Assembly (NCBI GenBank): GCA_023267115.1
Contig: JAHFNV010000003.1
Span: 1 to 41,182, forward strand
Length of the DNA: 41,182 nt
Source of the DNA: Candidatus Nomurabacteria bacterium
GTDB taxonomy: Bacteria; Patescibacteriota; Minisyncoccia; Phycocordibacterales; UBA9973
Direction: 5' to 3'
In this document: piece by piece, positions 14,706 to 21,801 of the stretch
Position numbering within the stretch: position 1 is the stretch's first letter
How the letters are laid out: each line of letters starts with the position of its first letter
The notes under the pieces: generated by a model
What the model was told of the DNA's origin: nothing
Databases searched by the model: none
The model's input: only the letters and a program-made list of their open reading frames with translations
Program-made: the position numbers and the translations under genes

Positions 14706-15899
14706 CTATTTCAGAATTTTAGTAACCACGCCGGCACCGACGGTTTTACCTCCCTCACGAATGGCAAATCTTTGTTGTTCATCAAGCGCCACCGGAGTAA
14801 CCAATTTTACCGTGATTTTGATTGTATCCCCAGGCATAACCATCTCCGTTCCTTCCGCCAAAACAACATCACCGGTAACATCCGTTGTCCGAATGTAAAA
14901 TTGAGGTTTATAACCACTAAAAAAAGGAGTATGGCGTCCACCTTCTTCTTTTTTCAAAACATATATCTCGCAGGTAAAATTGTCGTGAGGGGTGACAGTG
15001 CCCGGCTTGGCCAAAACTTGTCCGCGAGTAATGTCTTCTTTCTTCAATCCGCGCAAAAGAATACCGGCATTGTCTCCAGCCATTCCTTCTTGCAAATTTT
15101 TGTTGAACATTTCAATTCCGGTAACAGTTGTTTTTTGAGTCGGCTTAATACCCACAATTTCAACTTCTTCTCCGACTTTTACCACTCCCCGCTCAATTTT
15201 TCCGGTCACCACTGTACCACGACCTTCAATAGAAAATATATCTTCAACCGGCATAAGAAACGGCTTCTCTATATCACGCACCGGAACCGGAATATATGTA
15301 TCAAGCGCATTCACCAATTGAAGAATCTTTTTGGCCCATTCATCGTCAACCGACTTGGATTCAAGAGCTTTTAAGGCGCTACCGCGAATGACGGGGACAT
15401 TGGCGCCATCAAAACCTTGCTTGGTTAAAAGTTCGCGAATTTCTTCTTCCACTAAATCAATCATATCTTTATCGTCAACCATATCGCACTTGTTGAGAAA
15501 CACAATCATCTTCGGTACCCCGACTTGCCTGGCCAAGAGCACGTGTTCGCGCGTCTGTGGCATAGCACCATCGGTCGCCGCCACCACCAAAATAGAGCCG
15601 TCCATTTGAGCCGCGCCAGTAATCATGTTTTTGATGTAATCGGCATGCCCTGGAGCATCAATGTGCGCATAGTGGCGAGCATCGGTTGAATATTCGTTGT
15701 GTGAAATATTAATAGTGATGCCACGAGCTTTTTCTTCCGGCGCATTATCAATCTGATCAACCCCTCTTAATCTCACTTGTTTTCCCGCCATGTTTAAAAC
15801 ATGCAGGATGGCCGCGGTCAAAGTCGTCTTGCCATGATCAACGTGACCAATGGTACCGACATTAATATGCGGTCTGTCTCTTTTAAATTCTTCTGCCAT
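14706..15899 (-). CDS. tuf: Translation elongation factor Tu
   Basis: A 397-residue GTPase that delivers aminoacyl-tRNA. G1 GHVDHGKT is at residues 18-25, G3 DAPGH at 81-85 with the catalytic H85, and G4 NKCD at 136-139. The G3 motif reads DAPGH where most bacterial EF-Tu have DCPGH. Domains 2 and 3 are complete and the gene ends [16 protein letters not shown]. It links the str genes upstream with rpsJ downstream and has its own promoter and structured leader. Confidence 0.98.
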   Translation of the reverse strand: MAEEFKRDRPHINVGTIGHVDHGKTTLTAAILHVLNMAGKQVRLRGVDQIDNAPEEKARGITINISHNEYSTDARHYAHIDAPGHADYIKNMITGAAQMDGSILVVAATDGAMPQTREHVLLARQVGVPKMIVFLNKCDMVDDKDMIDLVEEEIRELLTKQGFDGANVPVIRGSALKALESKSVDDEWAKKILQLVNALDTYIPVPVRDIEKPFLMPVEDIFSIEGRGTVVTGKIERGVVKVGEEVEIVGIKPTQKTTVTGIEMFNKNLQEGMAGDNAGILLRGLKKEDITRGQVLAKPGTVTPHDNFTCEIYVLKKEEGGRHTPFFSGYKPQFYIRTTDVTGDVVLAEGTEMVMPGDTIKITVKLVTPVALDEQQRFAIREGGKTVGAGVVTKILK

Positions 15900-15934
15900 A
15901 TTTTTTATTTATTAAATCTTATAATGCCAAACCG

Positions 15935-15978
15935 CTTTTGCGGTTGCCAAAAAATCGGCAACATAAAAACCGCAAAAG
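15935..15978 (-). promoter_or_regulatory. Stem-loop in the tuf leader
   Basis: An outer stem (CTTTTGCGG at 15935-15943 with CCGCAAAAG at 15970-15978) encloses an inner stem (GTTGCC at 15943-15948 with GGCAAC at 15957-15962). It occupies the middle of an about 85-nt leader. No terminator T-run follows. Confidence 0.6.
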
Positions 15979-15991
15979 TGCAGTTGTCAAC

Positions 15992-16019
15992 ATACTAACA
16001 AATTAAAAAGTATTGTCAA
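15992..16019 (-). promoter_or_regulatory. Strong tuf promoter
   Basis: On the minus strand TTGACA (16014-16019) and TAGTAT (15992-15997) are 16 bp apart, with TGT before the -10. The spacer end TTTTTAATTTGT is close to that of the rpsS promoter. Confidence 0.82.
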
Positions 16020-16034
16020 ATTAGAAGATGGCCA

Positions 16035-16592
16035 TTAGCTAGAAAAAATAATTTCTATTTTCTTATCCTTGAATTCAGATAAATGCTCTAGGAGTTTTAT
16101 CGCCAAATGATTAGGCAAGTTGTCGTAATTTTCAATATCAGGAGTAATGTTTACTTTTAGTTTGCTAAGTTCATCTTTGGTTTTAAAATCAAGAACTGTA
16201 AGCGTCCCCGATCTTTTTCTCTCTACAATGGAACGTAAAACTTTTTTCTCTTTATCAGTTACCTGCATAGCATCAACCATTTTATAGTATAAATCTGGCG
16301 CTGATTCAAGATTCTTTTGTGTAGTAATTAGGACGGTGATCTTATTAACCGCCAAACCCTTTTCCATATAATCAAGCATCTTTTTCGCCAGTAGAAATAC
16401 TTCTTTACGAGTATGCCAAATCTGCGCCCCTTTTTTCTCATCTTCTGGGAAGGTACCTATTGCTATCCTGTAAGCCGTAAAAAGTTCGTCGCTTGAAAAG
16501 TTGTGATACTCGCAAAACGAAATAAGGTCGTTTATCTGTTCTTTTTCTAAACTGCTACTCCCTCCCGCCGGCGGTTCAAATTGATTTTTCAT
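16035..16592 (-). CDS. Protein of unknown function between fusA and tuf
   Basis: A 185-residue soluble protein with no signal peptide or membrane segment; I do not recognise it. It is rich in charged helices, for example TRKEVFLLAKKMLDYMEKGL and AMQVTDKEKKVLRSIVERKR, and ends LSEFKDKKIEIIFSS. I chose the ATG at 16590-16592; the longer frame starts with TTG. It lies 22 bp after the pyrF remnant, within the interval that in most bacteria is a direct fusA-tuf junction. Confidence 0.55.
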   Translation of the reverse strand: MKNQFEPPAGGSSSLEKEQINDLISFCEYHNFSSDELFTAYRIAIGTFPEDEKKGAQIWHTRKEVFLLAKKMLDYMEKGLAVNKITVLITTQKNLESAPDLYYKMVDAMQVTDKEKKVLRSIVERKRSGTLTVLDFKTKDELSKLKVNITPDIENYDNLPNHLAIKLLEHLSEFKDKKIEIIFSS

Positions 16593-16614
16593 TAAGGACA
16601 ATATAGCTCTTTAG

Positions 16615-16899
16615 TTAAGTTTTAGCAATTCGAACTTCCTCACATAGCTTTTTTATTTCCATCTCTGGATTTTTGGATTGGGTAATCTGCCTACCGATAA
16701 CTAAGTAATCTGCCCCATTTCTAACAGCCTCAAGTGGAGTGCTAATTCTAGTTTGATCATTAACACCGACCCCGAGAGAGCGAATTCCTCCAATATCAAG
16801 GGTTACCCTTGATATTTTACCATCAGCAAAGACCCCAAAGGGCCCTTCCTTAAAGTTCTCTTCGTAAGTTTTTTCTGGATCATAGGATGGGGTAAGCAT
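16615..16899 (-). pseudogene. pyrF: C-terminal remnant of orotidine 5'-phosphate decarboxylase
   Basis: A 94-residue frame whose second half matches the end of OMP decarboxylase: GGIRSLGV (the GIRP phosphate-loop region), NDQTRISTPLEAVRNGADYL and VIGRQITQSKNP. These motifs bind the phosphate of OMP, but the catalytic Lys-Asp-Lys-Asp array and the first half of the barrel are missing, and residues 1-30 do not look like OMPDC. It cannot be an active decarboxylase. It may be a decayed copy, or the displaced 3' end of a pyrF gene left by an insertion. Confidence 0.7.
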
Positions 16900-17029
16900 T
16901 CTAAATATATTAACAAGAAAAGCAAAAAAATGAAAATAAATTTTTAGAAAACTCGCAAGGACAGTCCTTTAGAGTTAACGTTTTACGAAAAATCTTAACA
17001 AAAAGAAGATTAACCCGAAAACTAAAAGA

Positions 17030-17188
17030 TCAATAGAAAATAAAGAAAGAAATCAATTCAATGGGGGCTCCTGCGTCAGAACAGTGAACTCGCCAATCAC
17101 ACTCACTTAAGAAAGGCAGGTATGGAATATATGTAAAAAATACTAAGAAAAATAATAGACCTAATGCAAGAATTTTTACAACCCTCAT
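17030..17188 (-). CDS. Possible 52-residue membrane peptide
   Basis: A short frame from the ATG at 17186-17188, 18 bp after the fusA stop. It starts MRVVKILALGLLFFLVFF, one hydrophobic segment, followed by a short tail with two cysteines and a second hydrophobic end (LISFFIFY). Basic residues before the helix fit an inserted membrane protein. No homologue is recognised, and the 130 bp between its stop and the pyrF remnant hold nothing else I can identify. Confidence 0.35.
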   Translation of the reverse strand: MRVVKILALGLLFFLVFFTYIPYLPFLSECDWRVHCSDAGAPIELISFFIFY

Positions 17189-17205
17189 GAGTCAATTATA
17201 CCATA

Positions 17206-19368
17206 CTATTTTCTCGTTGCCATTATAGTCTCTGCAATATTTTGTGGAACTATATCGTAACGTACGAATTCCATTGTAAAAGAAGCGCGGCCTTCGGTCA
17301 TAGAGCGCAGGCCGGTCATGTAGCCGAACATTTCAGAGAGTGGCACAATAGCGCGGACAACTTTACTCATCCCCCGGTCTTCCATACCTTCAATAATACC
17401 CCGCTTGGCAGAAAGATTGCCGGTCACATCGCCCATAAATTTATCCGGGGTAACCACTTCCACTTTCATCATCGGCTCTAGGATTACCGGATTTGCTCGA
17501 CGGCACGCATCTTGCACCGCCATTGAAGCGGCAATTTTGAAAGCCATTTCATTTGAGTCAACCTCGTGGTAACTTCCATCCCAAAGATCTACTGAAACAT
17601 TTACTATTTTGAAACCAGCCAAAATACCACGGTCCAGTCCTTCTCTAAATCCTTTTTCACAAGGGATAATATATTCCTGCGGGATAACTCCTCCTTTAAT
17701 ATTGTTTACAAATTCAAAACCTGAGGACCGTTTGGTATTTTTCGGCAAGTCTTCCAGCTCTTCTTTGGTTAGCGCCACCATCGGTTTAACTTTAATCTTC
17801 ACATGTCCGTAGTTTCCTCGTCCACCAGACTGCTTGATATACTTTCCTTCAGCTTCGGAGACGCCAGTAATCGTCTCACGATAAGCTACCTGTGGCTTAC
17901 CAACATTTGCTTCTACGGTAAATTCTCTCTTCATTCGATCTACAATAATTTCCAAATGGAGTTCTCCCATACCAGCGATAATGGTCTCGCCTGTTTCTTG
18001 ATCGGTAGTCACCCGAAAAGTAGGATCTTCTTGGGAAAGACGATTGAGGGCCATACCCATTTTTTCCTGGTCGGCCTTGGTCTTCGGTTCAATACGCAAA
18101 CTAATAACCGGCTCCGGGAAAACAATGCGATCTAATTCTATAGGATTATTTTCGTCGCAAATGGTGTCCGAGGTAATCGTATCTTTCAAACCCACCGCCG
18201 CGGCTATTTCTCCGGCAAAAACTTTTTTCACCTCTTCGCGGTCGTTGGCGTGCATTCGCAAAATTCGCCCGATCCGTTCTTTGTTGCGAGTGCGTGGATT
18301 ATAAACATAACTGCCAGCCGAAAGACTCCCAGAATAAACCCGGAAGAAAATAAGCTGGCCGACAAAAGGATCGCTAGCTACCTTGAAGGCTAACGCCGAA
18401 AAAGGCTCTGAGTCAGAAGCGCGACGGACCATTGGCTCTTCATTGTCAGGATTGATTCCTGGAATAGGCGGGATATCGGTTGGAGCCGGCAAATAATCAA
18501 TCACCGCATCCAGCACCAGTTGCACTCCTTTATTCTTTAAAGCCGAACCAGCGAATACCGGAAAAATATTATTAGCAATGACCGCTTTGCGCAACACTTT
18601 TTTTAAGGTCTCGAAAGTGGGAACCAGGCCATCCAAGTATTCAGTCATCAAAGCATCATCCGTCTCCACTATCTTTTCAATCAGCTCGTTGTGATAGCCT
18701 AAGGCTTCAGCTTGAAGATTTTCGGGAATTTCTTTTTCTACGATTAAATTACCCATCTCTCCTTCAAAGTAATAAGCCTTCATCCGTAGCAAATCAATCA
18801 CCCCCTCAAATTTTTCTTCCAGACCGATGGGAATTTGCATGCGTACTGCATTTTTATTTAATCTGTCTAAAATAGTTACGTAAGAGTGTTCAAAAGAAGC
18901 GCCGGTGCGGTCCAATTTGTTTATAAAACAAATGCGTGGCACCTTGGCTTCGTCGGCGTAACGCCAGTTGGTTTCAGACTGCGGCTCCACTCCGGCCACT
19001 CCATCAAAAACAACCACCGCGCCGTCCAGCACTCGCAACGAACGTTTTACTTCTACCGTAAAATCAATATGTCCGGGAGTATCAATAATGTTGAAACGAT
19101 GTTTAAATTCATTGGTCGGCCTGCCCTCCGTAGCCTTGGCGTAGGAGGGGGTCCAAAAACAAGTAACCGCCGCCGAAGTAATAGTAATGCCACGCTCCCG
19201 CTCCTGTTCCATCCAGTCTGTGACTGTGTCCCCTTCGTGCACCTCGCCGATTTTATGCGACACGCCAGTATAAAAAAGCACCCGCTCGGTGGTGGTCGTC
19301 TTGCCGGCATCAATGTGCGCGATAATGCCAAAATTGCGAACTTTTTCTAAAGGGTAATCGCGTTCCAT
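17206..19368 (-). CDS. fusA: Translation elongation factor G
   Basis: A 720-residue translocase GTPase. G1 AHIDAGKT is at residues 17-24, [11 protein letters not shown] at 57-67, G3 DTPGH at 96-100 and NKLD follows. Domains II to V are complete, ending [19 protein letters not shown]. Between FW (71-72) and the [12 protein letters not shown] strand there is an extra stretch [16 protein letters not shown] encoded by a palindromic repeat (19124-19149); other EF-G proteins have only a few residues here. The frame stays open, so the protein is probably functional. Confidence 0.97.
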   Translation of the reverse strand: MERDYPLEKVRNFGIIAHIDAGKTTTTERVLFYTGVSHKIGEVHEGDTVTDWMEQERERGITITSAAVTCFWTPSYAKATEGRPTNEFKHRFNIIDTPGHIDFTVEVKRSLRVLDGAVVVFDGVAGVEPQSETNWRYADEAKVPRICFINKLDRTGASFEHSYVTILDRLNKNAVRMQIPIGLEEKFEGVIDLLRMKAYYFEGEMGNLIVEKEIPENLQAEALGYHNELIEKIVETDDALMTEYLDGLVPTFETLKKVLRKAVIANNIFPVFAGSALKNKGVQLVLDAVIDYLPAPTDIPPIPGINPDNEEPMVRRASDSEPFSALAFKVASDPFVGQLIFFRVYSGSLSAGSYVYNPRTRNKERIGRILRMHANDREEVKKVFAGEIAAAVGLKDTITSDTICDENNPIELDRIVFPEPVISLRIEPKTKADQEKMGMALNRLSQEDPTFRVTTDQETGETIIAGMGELHLEIIVDRMKREFTVEANVGKPQVAYRETITGVSEAEGKYIKQSGGRGNYGHVKIKVKPMVALTKEELEDLPKNTKRSSGFEFVNNIKGGVIPQEYIIPCEKGFREGLDRGILAGFKIVNVSVDLWDGSYHEVDSNEMAFKIAASMAVQDACRRANPVILEPMMKVEVVTPDKFMGDVTGNLSAKRGIIEGMEDRGMSKVVRAIVPLSEMFGYMTGLRSMTEGRASFTMEFVRYDIVPQNIAETIMATRK
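19124..19149. repeat. Palindromic repeat element inside fusA
   Basis: CCCTCC (19124-19129) and GGAGGG (19144-19149) flank GTAGCCTTGGCGTA. Read in the fusA frame it encodes PSYAKATEG. The palindrome and its in-frame position resemble palindromic elements that spread through coding regions, such as those described in Rickettsia. Confidence 0.65.
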
Positions 19369-19374
19369 AAAAAA

Positions 19375-19389
19375 AGCGCCGAATGCGCT
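19375..19389 (-). promoter_or_regulatory. Hairpin with T-run directly before fusA ATG
   Basis: On the minus strand AGCGC-ATTCG-GCGCT is followed by seven T and then the ATG. The transcript is predicted to start at the first base of the hairpin, so the leader is only the hairpin plus a U-tract. It is too short to be a useful terminator and may be a 5' stabiliser or translation control element. Confidence 0.5.
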
Positions 19390-19395
19390 ATGGAT

Positions 19396-19424
19396 AATAT
19401 ATCTTATAAAGCCTTTTTTTGCAA
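19396..19424 (-). promoter_or_regulatory. fusA promoter
   Basis: On the minus strand TTGCAA (19419-19424) and TATATT (19396-19401) are 17 bp apart. The -35 lies immediately beyond the stop codon of the hicA gene, so fusA is not dependent on the toxin-antitoxin transcript. Confidence 0.65.
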
Positions 19425-19425
19425 A

Positions 19426-19647
19426 TTACAAATTATTAAATTCTTCAACAGAAAGTTGAGCCTGTTTTACCACAATGTTATAAAGGGTACCAACTGGAAT
19501 ATCTTTTGAGCCATGAACTTGCACAGTTACAATTTTGTTTTCGTATGCGAGATATAAATGACTGCCTCTTTGGTGTGTTTCGACAAAACCTGCCTTTTTT
19601 AATTTCTGAATAACTTTTCTAGCTGGTAGTCGACTCAATTTACCCAT
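19426..19647 (-). CDS. hicA: HicA-family mRNA interferase toxin (second module)
   Basis: A 73-residue HicA protein. The typical MGKLSRLPARKVIQKLKKAG, then GFVETHQRGSHLYL with the predicted catalytic H30, and the ending SVEEFNNL are clear. It follows hicB by 3 bp. It is a different lineage from the module at 717-1164 (little sequence in common beyond the fold). It lies directly upstream of the fusA promoter. Confidence 0.92.
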   Translation of the reverse strand: MGKLSRLPARKVIQKLKKAGFVETHQRGSHLYLAYENKIVTVQVHGSKDIPVGTLYNIVVKQAQLSVEEFNNL

Positions 19648-19650
19648 AAC

Positions 19651-19899
19651 TTAAGCATACTTAGGAAACAATAATTTAATGTAAGTGCCATCAGTGTGAA
19701 ATGCTGATTTTGGAATTTCTTTTTGTTGTTTATGTAAAACTTCAAAATAACCCAAGGCGGCTTCCCGTATATTAGATTCAGCCTCGGCAAAAGTATCGCC
19801 AAAAGAAGATAAATGATTTAGTTCGGGAATAGTAGCGATTACTTGCCCAGAATCCTTATCATTCTCATATTCGATTTTGTATGAAAATTCGTTGCTCAT
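19651..19899 (-). CDS. hicB: HicB-family antitoxin (second module)
   Basis: An 82-residue HicB. The strands YKIEYENDKDSGQVIATIPE, then LSSFGDTFAEAESNIREAAL with the GDT.EEA-like turn and amphipathic helix, are the family pattern. No ribbon-helix-helix or HTH domain is attached. Its promoter is nearly identical to that of the other antitoxin at 20434-20625. Confidence 0.9.
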   Translation of the reverse strand: MSNEFSYKIEYENDKDSGQVIATIPELNHLSSFGDTFAEAESNIREAALGYFEVLHKQQKEIPKSAFHTDGTYIKLLFPKYA

Positions 19900-19905
19900 A
19901 TTCTT

Positions 19906-19937
19906 AACTATACACTAAAAATCTTTTGATTGCAATA
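19906..19937 (-). promoter_or_regulatory. hicBA promoter, copy A of a shared 32-bp sequence
   Basis: On the minus strand TTGCAA (19930-19935) and TATAGT (19907-19912) are 17 bp apart. The whole 32 bp matches 20632-20663 with two mismatches, although the two downstream antitoxins are unrelated. Part of it would also serve the divergent small ORF at 19980. Confidence 0.75.
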
Positions 19938-19979
19938 TCCTTATATATATATATGTTAAAAAAAGTAAAGGAGAAGCAC

Positions 19980-20084
19980 ATGAAAAAATTAAAGAACATT
20001 GCCTCAGTGGCAATGTTCGTGTTACTGAGTTTTTGGCTTTTCGGTTGTTTCCCCCACCTGGGGAAATACAAACCGAACCCATAA
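19980..20084 (+). CDS. Possible 34-residue lipoprotein
   Basis: A plus-strand frame with a good Shine-Dalgarno (AAAGGAG, 6 nt before the ATG). The peptide begins MKKLKN, then a hydrophobic segment ending in the lipobox-like LFGC, then 11 residues FPHLGKYKPNP. That is the shape of a small lipoprotein with a signal peptide. The same DNA is unusually structured: a perfect 10-bp hairpin around 19994-20018 (GAACATTGCC/GGCAATGTTC) and TTTCCCC/GGGGAAA near its end, so a structured RNA is an alternative reading. It is divergent from hicB. Confidence 0.45.
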   Translation: MKKLKNIASVAMFVLLSFWLFGCFPHLGKYKPNP

Positions 20085-20095
20085 AAGGCCTGGGG

Positions 20096-20123
20096 CTAAC
20101 AAAGGTTGCCGGGCCTTTGTTAG
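20096..20123. terminator. Hairpin between the lipoprotein-like ORF and the rpsG tail copy
   Basis: CTAACAAAGG and CCTTTGTTAG form a perfect 10-bp stem with an 8-base loop. There is no strong T-run on either side. Read on the minus strand it directly follows the duplicated rpsG end, so it may be the original rpsG terminator. It also closes the plus-strand ORF at 20084. Confidence 0.5.
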
Positions 20124-20131
20124 TTATGGAG

Positions 20132-20165
20132 CTACCAAGCAAAGTGCGCGAAGGCTTTGTTGGCT
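20132..20165 (-). repeat. Displaced copy of the rpsG 3' end (34-bp direct repeat, att-like)
   Basis: These 34 bp are identical to 21320-21353, which encode the last ten residues (ANKAFAHFAW) and TAG stop of S7. The copy is in the same orientation and has no gene upstream of it. It marks the far end of an insert of about 1.2 kb. Confidence 0.9.
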
Positions 20166-20175
20166 GTGGGAAAAT

Positions 20176-20427
20176 TTATTTATAAATATCTTTTCTGTGT
20201 TTAATCTTTAGAACGAAAATTTGATTTTCAATCACGTCGAATTTTATTCTGTAATCCCCTATTCTAAATCTAAAATCAGCATCCTTGTGGTCTGTTAATT
20301 TTTCAGCAAAGCGAAGCGGATTTTCCACTTCGGCATAAAATCGCATTTTTTGAGCTACTCGCCTTTGGGTATCTCTGGGCAGGGATTGCAAATCAATTAT
20401 CGCGCTTTTGGTGTAATTGATCTGCAT
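20176..20427 (-). CDS. RelE/ParE-type toxin
   Basis: An 83-residue protein of the RelE/ParE superfamily: MQINYTKSAIIDLQSLPRD, an alpha-helical hairpin, then the strands FRFRIGDYRIKFDVIENQIF and VLKIKHRKDIYK. The terminal HRKDIYK is typical of ribosome-dependent mRNA-cleaving RelE proteins. It follows its antitoxin gene by 6 bp and ends 10 bp before the att-like repeat at 20132. Whether it cuts mRNA or targets gyrase cannot be read from the sequence. Confidence 0.88.
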   Translation of the reverse strand: MQINYTKSAIIDLQSLPRDTQRRVAQKMRFYAEVENPLRFAEKLTDHKDADFRFRIGDYRIKFDVIENQIFVLKIKHRKDIYK

Positions 20428-20433
20428 AAACTT

Positions 20434-20625
20434 CTATAATCCGAGTTTCTTAAAAAGAAGGCTTTGCGATAGATATTTCTTTTGTTTTATTTCTTTTCGA
20501 GCTTGTTCTATTTCTTTCAGGTGCAAGAAGGAACCAAAAAGACGCTCAAAAGACTGCTCAATCTTTTTGAGATAACTGTACTCCTCCGCTGGAATTGCTA
20601 TTGTATTTTTCGTTTGAGTGGACAT
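20434..20625 (-). CDS. Antitoxin partner of the RelE-type toxin
   Basis: A 63-residue protein with a short extended start (KNTIAIPAEEYSYLKKIEQS), resembling the N-terminal strand and helix of small Phd/RelB-like antitoxins, then a charged helix (EIEQARKEIKQKKYLSQSLL). The family is not certain; the call rests on size, charge and the tight 6-bp spacing to the toxin gene. Confidence 0.7.
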   Translation of the reverse strand: MSTQTKNTIAIPAEEYSYLKKIEQSFERLFGSFLHLKEIEQARKEIKQKKYLSQSLLFKKLGL

Positions 20626-20631
20626 AGAGTC

Positions 20632-20663
20632 AACTATATACTAAAAAGCTTTTGATTGCAATA
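20632..20663 (-). promoter_or_regulatory. Promoter of the RelE-type module, copy B of a shared 32-bp sequence
   Basis: On the minus strand TTGCAA (20656-20661) and TATAGT (20633-20638) are 17 bp apart; 30 of 32 bases equal 19906-19937. The transcript would start about 7 bases above the antitoxin ATG, so it is nearly leaderless. Confidence 0.75.
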
Positions 20664-20678
20664 AGATATTGATGACAG

Positions 20679-21146
20679 TTATCCTATTATTTTATTTAAA
20701 TCTGTCTCCCATTTGAAATCTTTTGCCTCCTTAATCCGTGTTTCTATCGCCCTACTTATGTCTTCATCTTCATATTCTTGATCCATTGCCTTAGGATGCC
20801 ACTTGTCATAAAGTTTCCTTGCTTGTTCGCTTGTAATCTTTTTACCATCCACGCTACCGTAAAGTTTTACACTGGGATCAATATTATCACCAACATCAAC
20901 GAACTGTTGGGTACTAATACCCATCCAGATTTTAATTTCATGTCCATATAAACGTCCCGCCAAAACTTCACCCGAAAAACTAGCGGGCCCACCTCTTAAA
21001 TAATAAAGGTGGTCTCCTTCTACATTTGTTCCAAGATTATTTATATGTTCTTCTCTTTTTGTAGATAATGCTGATTGATGGGAATCCATCATCGCCTCAG
21101 CTTCTTTTTCTTGTTTGGATGTTATTTTGAATTCTTCCATTGGCAT
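20679..21146 (-). CDS. Protein of unknown function in the rpsG-tail insert
   Basis: A 155-residue soluble, acidic protein I do not recognise. The N-terminal third is helical and charged (EFKITSKQEKEAEAMMDSHQ), the middle is strand-like (YYLRGGPASFSGEVLAGRLY, then EIKIWMGISTQ), and the C terminus is helical again (EDISRAIETRIKEAKDFKWE). There is no catalytic motif I can name. A second ATG two codons in is possible. It has its own strong promoter and lies inside the 34-bp direct repeats, so it is the main cargo of that insert. Confidence 0.6.
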   Translation of the reverse strand: MPMEEFKITSKQEKEAEAMMDSHQSALSTKREEHINNLGTNVEGDHLYYLRGGPASFSGEVLAGRLYGHEIKIWMGISTQQFVDVGDNIDPSVKLYGSVDGKKITSEQARKLYDKWHPKAMDQEYEDEDISRAIETRIKEAKDFKWETDLNKIIG

Positions 21147-21187
21147 AAAATTTTATTGAATTTAAATAATATGGGATAATACCCATA

Positions 21188-21216
21188 AGTGTACCCCCCC
21201 CGATGCGATATGTCAA
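21188..21216 (-). promoter_or_regulatory. Strong promoter of the unknown gene at 20679-21146
   Basis: On the minus strand a consensus TTGACA (21211-21216) and TACACT (21188-21193) are 17 bp apart. The spacer contains an unusual run of eight G. Confidence 0.75.
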
Positions 21217-21316
21217 GCAAAAAATTCCCCTCTTGAGGGGTGGCTTTTGTAATCAAAAGACGGGGTGGATAAATTCTGTCCACCTCCCCCACTTCGTGGG
21301 TACTCCTCAAGAGGAG
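21217..21316 (-). terminator. rpsG terminator with a cluster of five hairpins
   Basis: Directly after the rpsG stop five short hairpins follow: 21303-21316 (CTCCT/AGGAG), 21288-21300 (CCCAC/GTGGG), 21264-21284 (GGTGGA/TCCACC), 21244-21259 (CTTTTG/CAAAAG) and 21227-21240 (CCCCT/AGGGG). The last is followed on the minus strand by AATTTTTT and is an intrinsic terminator. The cluster separates rpsG from the promoter at 21188-21216 and lies just inside the att-like repeat. Confidence 0.7.
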
Positions 21317-21319
21317 AAT

Positions 21320-21353
21320 CTACCAAGCAAAGTGCGCGAAGGCTTTGTTGGCT
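21320..21353 (-). repeat. 34-bp direct repeat within the rpsG 3' end (att-like)
   Basis: Identical to 20132-20165. It forms the last ten codons and the stop of rpsG, so the gene stays intact while the second copy is displaced downstream. Confidence 0.9.
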
Positions 21354-21790
21354 TCGGCCATTTTGTGAGTGTCTTCTTTCTTTTTAATGGCCGAGCCTTC
21401 GTTTCGTGAAGCGGCGATTATTTCGTCAGCTAGTTTAATATGCATCGGCTTGCCTTTGCCGCCCCGAGCGGCATCGCGAATCCAGCGCATGGCCAAAGCC
21501 AATCTTCGTTCTGGACGCACTTCTTTGGGCACTTGATAGTTCGCGCCACCGATTCTCTTGGAACGAACTTCTGTTAACGGCCCAGCGTTTTTAACAGCCA
21601 AATTAAAAACCTCTAACGGATTTGGGTTGCCAGTTTTTTCTTTGACTAAGTTAAGCATTTGATAAACCACTTTTCTTCCGGTTTCTTTTTTGCCGGACCA
21701 CATTACATAATTAATAAACTTTTCCAATTTTTGGGAATTATAAACGAAATCCGGTTTAACTATATTTTTATTTTTAATTTTGCGTCTCAT
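21320..21790 (-). CDS. rpsG: Ribosomal protein S7
   Basis: A 156-residue head-domain nucleator of the 30S subunit. The start is MRRKIKNKNIVKPDFVYNS; then FINYVMWSGKKETGRKVVYQ, KNAGPLTEVRSKRIGGANYQ and VPKEVRPERRLALAMRWIRD, all S7 signature regions, and the end AEANKAFAHFAW. It follows rpsL by 11 bp. Its last 34 bp are duplicated downstream, and fusA, the usual next gene, lies about 2 kb further on. Confidence 0.97.
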   Translation of the reverse strand: MRRKIKNKNIVKPDFVYNSQKLEKFINYVMWSGKKETGRKVVYQMLNLVKEKTGNPNPLEVFNLAVKNAGPLTEVRSKRIGGANYQVPKEVRPERRLALAMRWIRDAARGGKGKPMHIKLADEIIAASRNEGSAIKKKEDTHKMAEANKAFAHFAW

Positions 21791-21801
21791 TTTTATTCTA
21801 A

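Noticed and set aside
20679..21146. Unknown gene as a recombinase of the rpsG island
   Set aside because: No Arg-His-Arg-Tyr, Ser recombinase or DDE pattern can be seen in its 155 residues.
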